Assembly: GCF_024807145.1 (NCBI RefSeq)
Contig: NZ_JANUCA010000010.1
Span: 57,480 to 121,479 of the forward strand
DNA from: Microbacterium sp. AK031
GTDB lineage: Bacteria > Actinomycetota > Actinomycetes > Actinomycetales > Microbacteriaceae
Length of the DNA: 64,000 nt
Direction: 5' to 3'
The notes below the pieces were generated by a model. That model had not been told where the DNA came from. It was given only the letters and a program-made list of their open reading frames with translations, and ran no database searches. This document shows, one piece after another, positions 56,457-64,000 of this stretch. Within the stretch, counting starts at the first letter, position 1. The number at the start of each line of letters is the position of its first letter. Made by a program: the position numbers and the translations under genes.

Positions 56457-57209
56457 TCAGGCGCCTCGGCGGATGCGGCCGCGATACCGGTCTTCGAGGA
56501 CGGAGTTGTGCTCGTCGCCACCGGGGATGTTGGCGGAGATGTACATCGGGGGAGTGTCGCCTCGGTCGGCGATGGTGCGCGCGACGCCGAGCGTGAGCAG
56601 CTGGGCAATGAAGGCGGCGGTGATCGACGAGATGGCTCCTGCACCGATGCCGTCCGTGATCTCGAGCGTCGTGTCGCCGTAGGGGGCGAGATTGTCGATC
56701 ACGACGTCGGCGACGTCGGCGAGGCGCTTGCCGGACGGATGCTTCGGCTCGACGAGCATGGTGTGCGCCATGCTCGTCACGGCGATCACGCGGTGATCGC
56801 GTTCCTTCGCCCACAGTGCCGCACCCACGATCGAGCCGTTCACGCCGGAGTTCGAGGCGATCAGGAAGACGTCGGCCTCACCCACCGGCACTGTAGCCAT
56901 GAGCTCGTCGACCAGCCAGGGTTCGCGCTCCAATGCGCTCGTGAGCAAGTCCACCTCGCGGTCGCCGTGCATCACGAGGTCGCGCAAGGCGAACTTGTTG
57001 GTCGGGATCAGCCCTCCCGCCCGGCCGGAGATCTCCATCGCGAACGCCTCGGAGTGGCCGGTGCCGAACGCGTGGATCACACCGCCGCCGTCGAGAGCTG
57101 CGACCATCAGCGCGATCGCGGGTTCGAGGGCCCCGGACTCGGCTTCCGCGGTGAGACGGGCGAGGCGTTCACTAGCCTCGCGGAACAGATCGGACGGTGT
57201 CGCGCTCAA
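56457..57209 (-). CDS. SIS-domain sugar isomerase-like protein (UPF0309 type)
   Basis: Protein of 250 aa from TTG 57209, overlapping the RpiR stop (TTGA) with AGGAGG seven bases before. Single SIS domain: VIHAFGTGHSEAFAMEISGRAGG, then LIASNSGVNG and an AHTMLVEPKHPSGKRL stretch. It resembles the UPF0309 group of phosphosugar-binding proteins, which accompany ABC importers for amino sugars. It lacks the residues I would use to call a MurQ-type etherase. Isomerase or sugar-phosphate sensing are alternatives. Confidence 0.8.
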   Translation of the reverse strand: MSATPSDLFREASERLARLTAEAESGALEPAIALMVAALDGGGVIHAFGTGHSEAFAMEISGRAGGLIPTNKFALRDLVMHGDREVDLLTSALEREPWLVDELMATVPVGEADVFLIASNSGVNGSIVGAALWAKERDHRVIAVTSMAHTMLVEPKHPSGKRLADVADVVIDNLAPYGDTTLEITDGIGAGAISSITAAFIAQLLTLGVARTIADRGDTPPMYISANIPGGDEHNSVLEDRYRGRIRRGA

Positions 57210-58153
57210 CTTGCTTCCTCCTGGATCTCGGATGATGCCTCAGGCGAATGCGACCTCATCGTTCGAGGTCGACGATGCGCCGACACGGCCGTCGCGGTCG
57301 CGGCGAGCCGCCTGGTGGCGGGGTCGAACATCTGCTGCGCGATGAGCAGATACAGCAGGTCGATCACGAAGAGCTGCGAGTGCTTCACCGACATGTCGTC
57401 CGGCCGCAGGTAGCCGACGGGCGCCGCAGTGGTTATCGACACGTCGGCGACATCTGCGATCCAGCTCTCGTCGTCGTGCGTGATCGCGACGGTGAGAGCA
57501 CCGGCCGACCCCGCCTGGGCGAGCATCTGCACGGTCTCGTTGGTCTGTCCCGTGCTGGAGACGCCGATCGCGACCGAGTTCTCGTCCTGCAGCACGGCAC
57601 TGGCGAGGCCGTCGTGCACATCCGACCACGCGTGCGAACTGATGCCGATGCGGTGCATCCGGCGTTGGAACTCCTGCGCGATCCCCGCACTGCCGCCGAG
57701 GCCGTAGATGTCGACGTGTTGGCTGGTCGTGATCGCGCGCGCGGCCTTGCCGACGGCATCCAGGTCGATGCCCTCACGCGTCGTCTCGAGGCCGCTCACG
57801 TGCACATTGAGCAGTGTCCGAAGAATCTTCTCCGGCGAATCCGTCGGTTCGAACTCCGCACCGATGTCCGTGATCCAGGCATGCTCCGCTGATGCGTGCC
57901 CGAGTTCGGTCGCGATCGCGACACGGAACTGCGTGTAACCCGCGAAGCCGAGTGAACGGCAGAAGCGGGTCACGCTGGCAGGGGAGCTGCCCGCTCGCTC
58001 GGCGAGCTCGGTGATCGTCAGCTCTGCCGGTGTGGTCGGGTGCGAGATCACCAGATCGGCGATCTTCGACAGCGCAGCCGGCATGGCGTGGCGGCGCTCG
58101 GCGATACGCCCGACGATCGCGCCATTGCCGGTGTTCATGCTGCGTGGCACCAT
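57206..58153 (-). CDS. MurR/RpiR-family regulator
   Basis: Protein of 315 aa from ATG 58153 (MVPRSMNTG); a second ATG at 58138 is nearly as good. HTH_6 domain residues about 10-85 (LTITELAERAGSSPASVTRFCRSLGF), then an SIS effector domain (VDIYGLGGSAGIAQEFQ; VAIGVSSTGQTNETVQ). Such regulators sense phosphorylated amino sugars. First gene of the minus-strand importer operon, divergent from the BadF kinase. A promoter matching sigma-70 lies 41 bp upstream. Confidence 0.92.
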   Translation of the reverse strand: MVPRSMNTGNGAIVGRIAERRHAMPAALSKIADLVISHPTTPAELTITELAERAGSSPASVTRFCRSLGFAGYTQFRVAIATELGHASAEHAWITDIGAEFEPTDSPEKILRTLLNVHVSGLETTREGIDLDAVGKAARAITTSQHVDIYGLGGSAGIAQEFQRRMHRIGISSHAWSDVHDGLASAVLQDENSVAIGVSSTGQTNETVQMLAQAGSAGALTVAITHDDESWIADVADVSITTAAPVGYLRPDDMSVKHSQLFVIDLLYLLIAQQMFDPATRRLAATATAVSAHRRPRTMRSHSPEASSEIQEEAS

Positions 58154-58193
58154 TGCCCCCAGAACTCGTCGCAGTAAGTCTGCGTTGCGTTGA

Positions 58194-58222
58194 AAACTAT
58201 TCTCACTGTTGAGGAACGTCAA
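58194..58222 (-). promoter_or_regulatory. Sigma-70-type promoter of rpiR-importer operon
   Basis: On the minus strand TTGACG (58217-58222), a 17-bp spacer and TAGTTT (58194-58199) give a good vegetative promoter, with the start of transcription expected about 34 bases before the rpiR start. GTTGA repeats overlap it and could form the regulator's site in the 86-bp divergent gap. Confidence 0.55.
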
Positions 58223-58239
58223 GTTAGGACGCGTAACAA

Positions 58240-59226
58240 ATGGGTCACGACATGCTGACGGTGGGCGTGGATGCCGGCGGGACCTCGACCAGGGCGGTGC
58301 TGGCGACCGGACGCGGCGAGTGCATCGGATACGGCACCGGCGGGCGCGGGAACCCGATATCCGCAGGCCCCGATCGCGCTGCGGACGGCGTGGTCGACGC
58401 CGTCGCTCGGGCGCTCGCGTCTTCATCGCGAACCCTGGCCGATGTCTCGGTGATCACTGCGGCGATGGCGGGGCAGGATGCCGAGGAAGGCGAAGGCGGA
58501 TGGCTGCTCGCTAGGCTGGCGGCCGAGGGGTTCTCCGGTCGGCTCACCTTCGAATCCGACCTGTTGGCGACCTACTCCAGCGGTTCGGCCGAGCCCTTCG
58601 GCTATGCGATCGTGGCCGGCACCGGCGCATCCGCCGTCCGCGTCTCGGGCGGGCGGATCGAGGCGACGGCTGACGGGCTGGGCTGGCTGCTCGGTGATCG
58701 CGGCAGCGGCTTCTGGATCGGTCATCGGGTGGCCAGGGCCGTCGTGCGGGATCTGGACGGAGCCGGCGCGGCGACGTCGCTGACCGGGGCAGTGCTGGTG
58801 CATCTCGGCATCGGGGCGGATGAGACGCGCAGAGAGGGGCGCCCGCGCTCGCTCGAGCAGCTGGTCGCGTCGCTGTACGGCATGCGTCCGATCGAGCTCG
58901 CAGCTCTCGCACCGCTCGCATTCGTCGGCGACGATCGGGTGGCGGAGCGCATCCTGCGTCGAGCGGGGCAGCACCTCGCCGATTCTCTCGGAGCAGTGCT
59001 GACCGGCCCTGGTCCGCTCGTCGTCGGGGGCAGCGTGCTCTCCCGATCCGGTGCGGTCAGGGACGCGTTCACTGAGCGTCTCGGTGACGCCGCGGCAGGA
59101 CTCGAAGTGCGCCCGGTCGTCGACGGCGTCGTCGGCGCCGGCCTGCTCGCACTGCGCGCCGCAGGGGTAGCCGTATCGCCCATGACGCTCGAGCGGCTCA
59201 GCGAAACTCTTGCGCCCCTGCGCTGA
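58240..59226 (+). CDS. BadF/BadG/BcrA/BcrD-type kinase (N-acetylglucosamine-kinase-like)
   Basis: Protein of 328 aa. Phosphate-1 motif VGVDAGGTSTRAV (D11), FESDLLATYSS for the phosphate-2/catalytic area, AIVAGTGASAV and the hinge GDRGSGFWIGHRVA are the family blocks. Eukaryotic NAGK and bacterial relatives phosphorylate GlcNAc or glucosamine at C6. It is divergent from the importer operon and directly upstream of the AgaS operon promoter. It is the best candidate for the first phosphorylation step. Exact sugar uncertain. Confidence 0.87.
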   Translation: MGHDMLTVGVDAGGTSTRAVLATGRGECIGYGTGGRGNPISAGPDRAADGVVDAVARALASSSRTLADVSVITAAMAGQDAEEGEGGWLLARLAAEGFSGRLTFESDLLATYSSGSAEPFGYAIVAGTGASAVRVSGGRIEATADGLGWLLGDRGSGFWIGHRVARAVVRDLDGAGAATSLTGAVLVHLGIGADETRREGRPRSLEQLVASLYGMRPIELAALAPLAFVGDDRVAERILRRAGQHLADSLGAVLTGPGPLVVGGSVLSRSGAVRDAFTERLGDAAAGLEVRPVVDGVVGAGLLALRAAGVAVSPMTLERLSETLAPLR

Positions 59227-59237
59227 TGTCGAGCGCC

Positions 59238-59291
59238 TTCGCACCATCACGAGAGCTACTCTATGATCGTATGTAGGCGAAAACAATCATA
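59238..59291 (+). promoter_or_regulatory. Candidate promoter and DeoR operator of agaS-like operon
   Basis: TTCGCA (59238-59243), an 18-bp spacer and TATGAT (59262-59267) form a promoter with a good -10. Immediately downstream, AAACAATCATAACAAAG (59281-59297) repeats an AACAA-type unit, as DeoR-family sites often do. TATGAT (59262-59267) is also inverted as ATCATA (59286-59291). The DeoR regulator at the end of the operon is the probable ligand-responsive partner. Confidence 0.5.
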
Positions 59292-59321
59292 ACAAAGCAG
59301 TTCGACGGAAGGCCTCTCCTG

Positions 59322-60224
59322 ATGACCGATTCGGCCCCCGGCGCGTTCATGCGTGCGGAGCTCCTCTCCCAGCCCGAGACCTGGGCACGCGCGGCTGACA
59401 TGCGCGACGAGCAGAAGGTGCTGCCAGCGGCTGGCGCACGCGTCGCGGTCATCGGCTGCGGCACGTCGTGGTTCATGGCCCAGTCGTATGCCGCACTGCG
59501 CGAGACCGCAGGCCTCGGTGTCACGGATGCATACGCGGCATCCGAGGCGTTCCTCGATCGCGACTACGACGCCGTCGTGGCGCTGACGCGTTCGGGAACC
59601 ACGAGCGAGGTGCTCGAGCTCACCCAGCAGATCAAGGGGCGCATCCCGGTCATCGGCGTGATCGGCGACCCCACCTCACCGCTGGTCGCTCTCGTCGACG
59701 AAGCCGTGCTGCTCCCCTTCGCCGACGAGCAGTCGGTCGTGCAGACGCGCTTCGCGACCACCGCGCTGACACTCTTCCGCTCTTCGCTCGGCCTCGCTGA
59801 TGACGTCGCGCGATCCATCGCGGATGCCGAGGCCGTACTCGCGGCGACGGATGACGTCACGCTCACCGAGGCGGAGCAGTACACGTTCCTCGGTCGCAAC
59901 TGGACCATCGGCCTCGCCCACGAGGCCGCGCTGAAGATGCGCGAGTCGTCGCAGTCGTGGACCGAGTCGTATCCCTCGAAGGACTACCGCCACGGCCCGA
60001 TCGCGATCGCCGCTCCCTGCCGCATCACCTGGCAGTTCGGAGCCGCCCCCGAAGGTCTCGCCGGTGAGGTCGAGGCGACCGGTGCTCGATTCGTGCAGCA
60101 CGACGTCGACCCGCTCGCCGACCTCGTGCGTCTGCACCGCGTCGCGCTGGAACGCGCCGTGGCCAAGGGTCTCAACCCTGACCTTCCCCGAAACCTCAGC
60201 CGCTCGGTCATTCTGGATTCGTGA
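59322..60224 (+). CDS. SIS-domain amino-sugar isomerase/deaminase, AgaS/GlmS-like
   Basis: Protein of 300 aa with two SIS halves. VIGCGTSWFMAQSYAALRE, LTRSGTTSEVLELT and ESYPSKDYRHGP are typical of the GlmS isomerase/AgaS group. AgaS converts galactosamine-6-phosphate to tagatose-6-phosphate plus ammonia; GlmS-type relatives act on glucosamine-6-phosphate. First gene of the five-gene catabolic operon. The downstream kinase and aldolase favour the tagatose route. Confidence 0.85.
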   Translation: MTDSAPGAFMRAELLSQPETWARAADMRDEQKVLPAAGARVAVIGCGTSWFMAQSYAALRETAGLGVTDAYAASEAFLDRDYDAVVALTRSGTTSEVLELTQQIKGRIPVIGVIGDPTSPLVALVDEAVLLPFADEQSVVQTRFATTALTLFRSSLGLADDVARSIADAEAVLAATDDVTLTEAEQYTFLGRNWTIGLAHEAALKMRESSQSWTESYPSKDYRHGPIAIAAPCRITWQFGAAPEGLAGEVEATGARFVQHDVDPLADLVRLHRVALERAVAKGLNPDLPRNLSRSVILDS

Positions 60225-61228
60225 TGTCGCCGATCGCGGAAGAGTTTCCGGGCTTCAGCGCCTCGCGAACCCCGGAAACCCTTCTCGCGTCTGATGGACA
60301 GCGGGTTTCGCTCGGCATCGGCGAGGGCGAGCCAGTGCTCGCCTTTGATGTCGGGGGTACCGACATCAAGTCCGCGCTCTTCGACGCCGACGGCACAGCG
60401 CTCGGGCTGCGCCGCACGTCGACACCGGCGTTGGGCGATGACCCGGCCGTAGCGCTGATCGAGGAGCTCGCTCGACTCTCGGACGAGCTGCGGTCGCAGC
60501 ATCCGCACGTCGTGCCGGCTGCGCTCGGCTTCGTCGTACCCGGCATCGTCGATGCGGATGCCGGAATCGGGGTGTTCGCGAGCAATCTGGGCTGGCGCGA
60601 TGCCCCACTCCGCGACCTCGCGAGAGAGCGGCTGCGGCTGCCCGTCGCATTCGACCACGACGTGCGCTCAGCGAGTTGGGCCGAGCATCGACTCGGCGGC
60701 GCGCGCGCATATGACGACGTCGTGGTGGTGATCATCGGCACCGGCATCGCCGGAGCCATCCTCGTGGGAGGGGAGCCTTACACGGCGGGCGGCTACGCCG
60801 GCGAGATCGGGCATTCTCCGATAGCCGACGGACCCGAGTGCGCGTGCGGCGCGCGCGGCTGCCTCGAGGCCGTGGCCTCGGCAGGGGCCATCGCCCGCCG
60901 TTACGCCGCCGAGACCGGCACGATTCCGGATGGGGCACGGGATGTGATCGCGCGCGCAGCCGATGGCGACGCGGTCGCACGGCGGATCTGGAACGACGCC
61001 CTCGACGCACTCACGATGTCACTCGCGCAGCTGACCGCGATGTTCGCTCCGGAGGCGATCGTGATCGGCGGTGGACTCTCCCGTGCCGGTGGAGCGCTGT
61101 TCGACGAGCTGCGCGCACGACTGGCGGCACGCCTCAGCTTCCACCGGATGCCGGAACTGCTGCCCGCCGAACTGGAAGGCGATGCCGGCCTGCTCGGTGC
61201 GGCGCTGCGTGCGAGGGAACTCACGTGA
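60224..61228 (+). CDS. ROK-family sugar kinase
   Basis: Protein of 334 aa, start ATG 60224 overlapping the isomerase stop (TGATG); GTG 60221 is an alternative. ATP-binding VLAFDVGGTDIKSALFDADG (D42), the sugar region DHDVRSASWAEH, and the ROK zinc motif GEIGHSPIADGPECACGARG with C-x-C-G-x2-G-C. An N-terminal ~37-residue lead precedes the kinase core. It may phosphorylate a free amino sugar or hexose, giving a second kinase in the operon. Confidence 0.88.
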   Translation: MSPIAEEFPGFSASRTPETLLASDGQRVSLGIGEGEPVLAFDVGGTDIKSALFDADGTALGLRRTSTPALGDDPAVALIEELARLSDELRSQHPHVVPAALGFVVPGIVDADAGIGVFASNLGWRDAPLRDLARERLRLPVAFDHDVRSASWAEHRLGGARAYDDVVVVIIGTGIAGAILVGGEPYTAGGYAGEIGHSPIADGPECACGARGCLEAVASAGAIARRYAAETGTIPDGARDVIARAADGDAVARRIWNDALDALTMSLAQLTAMFAPEAIVIGGGLSRAGGALFDELRARLAARLSFHRMPELLPAELEGDAGLLGAALRARELT

Positions 61229-62184
61229 TCCTCACGGTCACCGCGAACCCCGCGCTCGATATGACGTGGGAACTCGACCGGATCGAGATCGGCGGCGCGC
61301 ACCGCGCCGACACCGGTGCAATACGCGCAGGGGGCAAGGGCCTCAACGTCGCCAGGGTCGCCCATGCGCAGGGCTTCGGCGTCTGCGCCGTAACCACGTG
61401 CGGCGGCGCGACCGGTGCGGAGCTGCGAGACGAGCTGGCGGCGAGCGGCGTTCCACATCTGCTCGTCCCGGTCACAGCCCTCACCCGGCGCAGCATCGCC
61501 TGGGTCGATCGCGCGCTCGGTGACACCACGATCGTCAACGAGCGCGGGGTGAATCCCCGCGCTGAGGAGTGGGAGGAGTTCAGCTCCGCCGTGCGAAAGC
61601 AGGCCGCCGCGGCATCCGTGCTGGTGATCGCCGGCAGTTTCCCGCCCGGTGCGCCGTCGACGCTTCTGCCCGAACTCATCGCGGCGGGTGCGGGCCGCCC
61701 CGTGATCGTCGACACGTCAGGACCTGCGCTGCTAACTGCGGCGGATGCCGGAGCATCCGTCCTCAAGCCGAACCGCGCCGAACTCCTCGAGGCCACCGGC
61801 ATAGCCGACCCGATCGAGGGGGCTCGTGCGCTCATCGCGCGCGGTGCCGAGCTGGTGCTGTTGTCTCTCGGCGCCGAGGGGATGTACGCGGTCACGGCCG
61901 ATCGGGTACTGCGTGCCCGGCTGTCGGAGCCGCTCGCTGGCAATCCGACCGGCGCGGGCGATGCCGCGGTCGCTGCGTGCGCCGTGCTCATGGATGCCGG
62001 TGTCCGCGATCCGGAGAAGATCCTCCGCCGCGCGACGGCGTGGTCGGCCGCAGCGGTGCTGATGCCTCTCGCAGGTGAGATCCATTCGACCTGGTGCGAC
62101 CTCGAGGGTGCGCTCATCCTGGAGTCCGATCCCTTCCCGCCACACGATCCTGCCCCGCCACACGATCCGGAAGAGCCCGCATGA
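61225..62184 (+). CDS. PfkB-type hexose-phosphate kinase (1-PFK/tagatose-6-P kinase-like)
   Basis: Protein of 319 aa starting at GTG in a GTGA overlap. AGGKGLNVARVAHAQG near residue 36 and NPTGAGDAAVAACAVL near 240 (anion hole and catalytic Asp) define the 1-phosphofructokinase/LacC group. It would phosphorylate tagatose-6-phosphate or fructose-1-phosphate. A Pro/His/Asp tail repeats PPHDP twice, encoded by a short tandem repeat. Next to a class II aldolase, it fits tagatose-6-phosphate kinase. Confidence 0.87.
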   Translation: MILTVTANPALDMTWELDRIEIGGAHRADTGAIRAGGKGLNVARVAHAQGFGVCAVTTCGGATGAELRDELAASGVPHLLVPVTALTRRSIAWVDRALGDTTIVNERGVNPRAEEWEEFSSAVRKQAAAASVLVIAGSFPPGAPSTLLPELIAAGAGRPVIVDTSGPALLTAADAGASVLKPNRAELLEATGIADPIEGARALIARGAELVLLSLGAEGMYAVTADRVLRARLSEPLAGNPTGAGDAAVAACAVLMDAGVRDPEKILRRATAWSAAAVLMPLAGEIHSTWCDLEGALILESDPFPPHDPAPPHDPEEPA

Positions 62185-63059
62185 CCCTCGTCTCCGCCGC
62201 CGAACTCGTCCGCCACGCTGCGGCCCAGAACCGCGGGATCGGCGCATTCAATGTGATCCACCTCGAGACTGCGGAGGCGCTGGTCGCGGCATCCGCTCAG
62301 GCCCGGCTTCCGGTCATCCTGCAGATCTCGCAGAACTGCGCGAAGTACCACGGCGCGCTCGAGCCGATCGCCCTCGCCACGCTCGCGGTGGCGCGCAGGG
62401 CCGACACCCCGGTCGCCGTGCACCTCGATCACGCCGAGAACCCCGCGCTCGTGGACGAGGCCATCGCTCTCGGGTTCGGCTCCGTCATGTTCGACGGTGG
62501 CGCGCTGCCCTACGACGAGAACGTCGCGCTGACACGCGCCGTGGCCGACCGCGCGCACGCCGCTGGCGTCTACGTAGAGGGCGAGCTGGGCGAGATCGGT
62601 GGCAAGGACGGCGCCCATGCGCCGGGCGTGCGCACCGACCCCGACGAGGCCCGCGCGTTCGTCGCCGAGACCGGAGTCGACGCACTGGCCGTCGCTGTCG
62701 GCTCGTCGCATGCGATGACCGATCGCAGCGCGGCGCTCGACATCGCACTCATCGGCAGGCTGCATGAAACCCTTGACGTCCCGCTCGTGCTGCATGGATC
62801 GTCCGGCGTCGCTGATGCTGTCATCATGGATGCAGTGCGCGCCGGTATGACGAAGATCAACGTGTCCACGCATCTGAACGGCTTCTTCACGCGGGCGGTG
62901 CGTTCGACGCTCGACGACGACGAACGCCTGGTCGACTCGCGAAAGTACATCGCTCCCGCTCGCGCCGCCGTCGTCGACGAGGCGGCGCGGATGCTGCGGC
63001 TGTTCGCCCTGCAGGACGCAGAACCCACCACGTCCGCCGCGTCTCGGGAATCGGTGTGA
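62181..63059 (+). CDS. Class II fructose/tagatose-bisphosphate aldolase
   Basis: Protein of 292 aa, ATGA overlap with the kinase. Zinc-binding AVHLDHAE (H81, D83, H84), GELGEIGGKDG, AVGSSH and VLHGSSGVADAV are the class II residues. GatY/KbaY/AgaY-type tagatose-bisphosphate aldolases and fructose-bisphosphate aldolases look alike here. It yields glyceraldehyde-3-phosphate and dihydroxyacetone phosphate. Operon context favours tagatose-1,6-bisphosphate. Confidence 0.9.
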   Translation: MTLVSAAELVRHAAAQNRGIGAFNVIHLETAEALVAASAQARLPVILQISQNCAKYHGALEPIALATLAVARRADTPVAVHLDHAENPALVDEAIALGFGSVMFDGGALPYDENVALTRAVADRAHAAGVYVEGELGEIGGKDGAHAPGVRTDPDEARAFVAETGVDALAVAVGSSHAMTDRSAALDIALIGRLHETLDVPLVLHGSSGVADAVIMDAVRAGMTKINVSTHLNGFFTRAVRSTLDDDERLVDSRKYIAPARAAVVDEAARMLRLFALQDAEPTTSAASRESV

Positions 63060-63811
63060 AGCGTGCGTCGCGGCTGACCGCGATCCTCGACCTGCTCGCG
63101 GCGCAGGGCGAGGTCACCGTCGAAGAACTGGTCGAGCGGCTCGATGCGTCTCCGGCGACGGCGAGGCGCGACCTCGACAGCCTCGCCGAGCAGCGGCTGC
63201 TCACCCGCACGCACGGTGGCGCAGTGGCGCAGTCGGTGGCGTACGAGCTGCCCGTCCGCTACAAGAGCCACCAGCGCACGCATGAGAAGGAGCGCATCGC
63301 GCGCACGGCATCCGATCTCGTCACGACCGGTGCCGTCGTCGGGCTCTCCGGCGGAACGACGACCACGGCGATAGCGGCGGCGCTCGCCGCCCGCGCTGAC
63401 CTCGGCGAGTTCACGGTCGTCACCAACGCGGTGAACATCGCCGCCCAGCTCGCGACGCGGCCCGACATCAAGGTCGTGGTCACCGGGGGCGTGATCCACT
63501 CCCGCAGCTACGAGCTCGTCGGCCCGTTCGTGGAGCAGCTGCTCAGCGGCATCCGCCTCGACATCGCCTTCATCGGCGTGAACGCGCTCTCGGCCGAAGA
63601 CGGCGCGAGCACCCACGACGAGCGCGAGGCCGCAGTCAACCGGATGATGGCCTCGCGTGCACACCGCGCCATCGTGGTGGCGGACTCCAGCAAGATCGGC
63701 GGAGCGGCGTTCGCGTTCGTCGGAGGCGTGGAGCTCTTCCCGACCGTGATCACGGATGCCCCGGCTCCTGACCTCGCGGATGCCGGCTACGAGGTCATCC
63801 TGGCCGGCTGA
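63056..63811 (+). CDS. DeoR-family regulator
   Basis: Protein of 251 aa with a GTG start overlapping the aldolase stop. The helix-turn-helix (residues about 5-57) has VTVEELVERLDASPATARRDL and THGGA. The DeoRC effector domain follows: GLSGGTTTTAIA, TNAVNIAAQLA, DIAFIGVNALSAEDGAS. It resembles AgaR/GlpR-type repressors and closes the catabolic operon, presumably repressing it until a phosphosugar appears. Confidence 0.92.
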   Translation: MKRASRLTAILDLLAAQGEVTVEELVERLDASPATARRDLDSLAEQRLLTRTHGGAVAQSVAYELPVRYKSHQRTHEKERIARTASDLVTTGAVVGLSGGTTTTAIAAALAARADLGEFTVVTNAVNIAAQLATRPDIKVVVTGGVIHSRSYELVGPFVEQLLSGIRLDIAFIGVNALSAEDGASTHDEREAAVNRMMASRAHRAIVVADSSKIGGAAFAFVGGVELFPTVITDAPAPDLADAGYEVILAG

Positions 63812-63856
63812 GCCCGCTCCGCCCGTCGCTGGGCCGCCTCAGCCCGTCTCGCACCC

Positions 63857-63893
63857 GCTCTTCGCCGGTTTTGGGCGCCGGCGGGAGCTTTTC
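63857..63893 (+). terminator. Possible intrinsic terminator after deoR-type gene
   Basis: CGCCGG (63863-63868) and CCGGCG (63878-63883) form a short stem, extended by imperfect pairs, followed by GGAGCTTTT. It lies about 45 bp after the operon's last stop. The stem is short and no long T-run follows. Confidence 0.35.
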
Positions 63894-63954
63894 GCATCCG
63901 GAATCGGGGCAGATTCATATGGTGGGAGCAACGCTCTGATTGAAGGAGCGTTTC

Positions 63955-64000
63955 ATGGTCAAGTTGTTTCCGCCTGGTACTCGTGCCGCGTTCGTTGATC
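63955..64000 (+). CDS. 5' end of an unidentified gene, perhaps a transposase
   Basis: AAGGAG lies just before ATG 63955; the first 15 codons read MVKLFPPGTRAAFVD and run off the window. Codon use (TTG, TTT, CCT, GGT, ACT, CGT) is less GC-biased than all neighbours, and the upstream 50 bp are AT-richer than usual. This is consistent with the left end of an insertion sequence, for example the helix-turn-helix start of an IS transposase. Fifteen residues are too few for a family call. Confidence 0.4.
   Translation, partial: MVKLFPPGTRAAFVD

Overview
High-GC actinobacterial chromosome, most like Microbacteriaceae (a Microbacterium-type genome). Grounds: GC-rich third codon positions, many GTG starts and 4-bp ATGA/GTGA gene overlaps, very frequent GGATGC/GCATCC hexamers, Mrp antiporter with a fused A/B subunit, Ehu and MoxR/vWA loci of actinobacterial type, and LAVTG-type surface proteins. 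There are no rRNA or tRNA genes, no CRISPR array and no prophage. The only likely insertion-sequence trace is at the right edge.

Layout. 1-3.2 kb: MFS transporter (cut by the edge) divergent from a LacI regulator across a perfect 16-bp operator, then a GT-C-like membrane protein. 3.3-9.6 kb: mrpACDEFG Na+/H+ antiporter operon. 9.6-10.8 kb: an AbiEi/DUF559 nuclease-like gene bracketed by two 82-bp terminal-inverted-repeat elements. 10.8-16.8 kb: hydrolase, a multiply damaged MFS pseudogene, ehuBCDA (ectoine-type ABC importer) and a GntR/FCD regulator. 16.8-21.9 kb: penicillin-acylase-type hydrolase, argG, ZIP metal transporter. 22-28.5 kb: seven-gene MoxR/DUF58/vWA operon. 28.7-34.5 kb: Pr6Pr and DUF4436 membrane proteins and two large wall/surface proteins. 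34.6-38.2 kb: a translationally coupled pair, a membrane cyclase-homology sensor and an MscS channel with a cyclic-nucleotide-binding-like domain. 38.2-46.5 kb: EamA transporter, purA, lactonase-like propeller, soxR with a divergent SoxR-box promoter driving an MFS pump and an oxidoreductase, and a flavin disulfide oxidoreductase. 46.6-49.9 kb: osmoprotectant (Opu/QAT) ABC operon closed by a strong terminator. 50-53 kb: zinc-ribbon protein, AI-2E-type permease, chorismate mutase, Gfo/Idh/MocA oxidoreductase. 53-63.8 kb: amino-sugar locus with ABC importer, SIS protein and RpiR regulator on the minus strand, and BadF kinase, AgaS-like isomerase, ROK kinase, PfkB-type kinase, class II aldolase and DeoR regulator on the plus strand.

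How it fits together. Four separate systems (Mrp antiporter, Ehu importer, Opu importer, MscS-family channel) deal with salt or osmotic stress, so a salt- or desiccation-exposed lifestyle is a fair inference. The 53-63.8 kb locus reads as import, phosphorylation, deamination/isomerisation, second phosphorylation and aldol cleavage of an amino sugar, with two regulators. The N-acetyl-sugar-6-phosphate deacetylase is not in the window.

Most worth a second look: (1) the cyclase-homology/MscS-CNB pair, where the cyclase keeps substrate-side residues but has lost a metal-binding Asp and the channel's phosphate cassette is also non-canonical; (2) five 69-82 bp intergenic elements with terminal inverted repeats, each lying just downstream of a stop codon, two of them bracketing the DUF559 gene.
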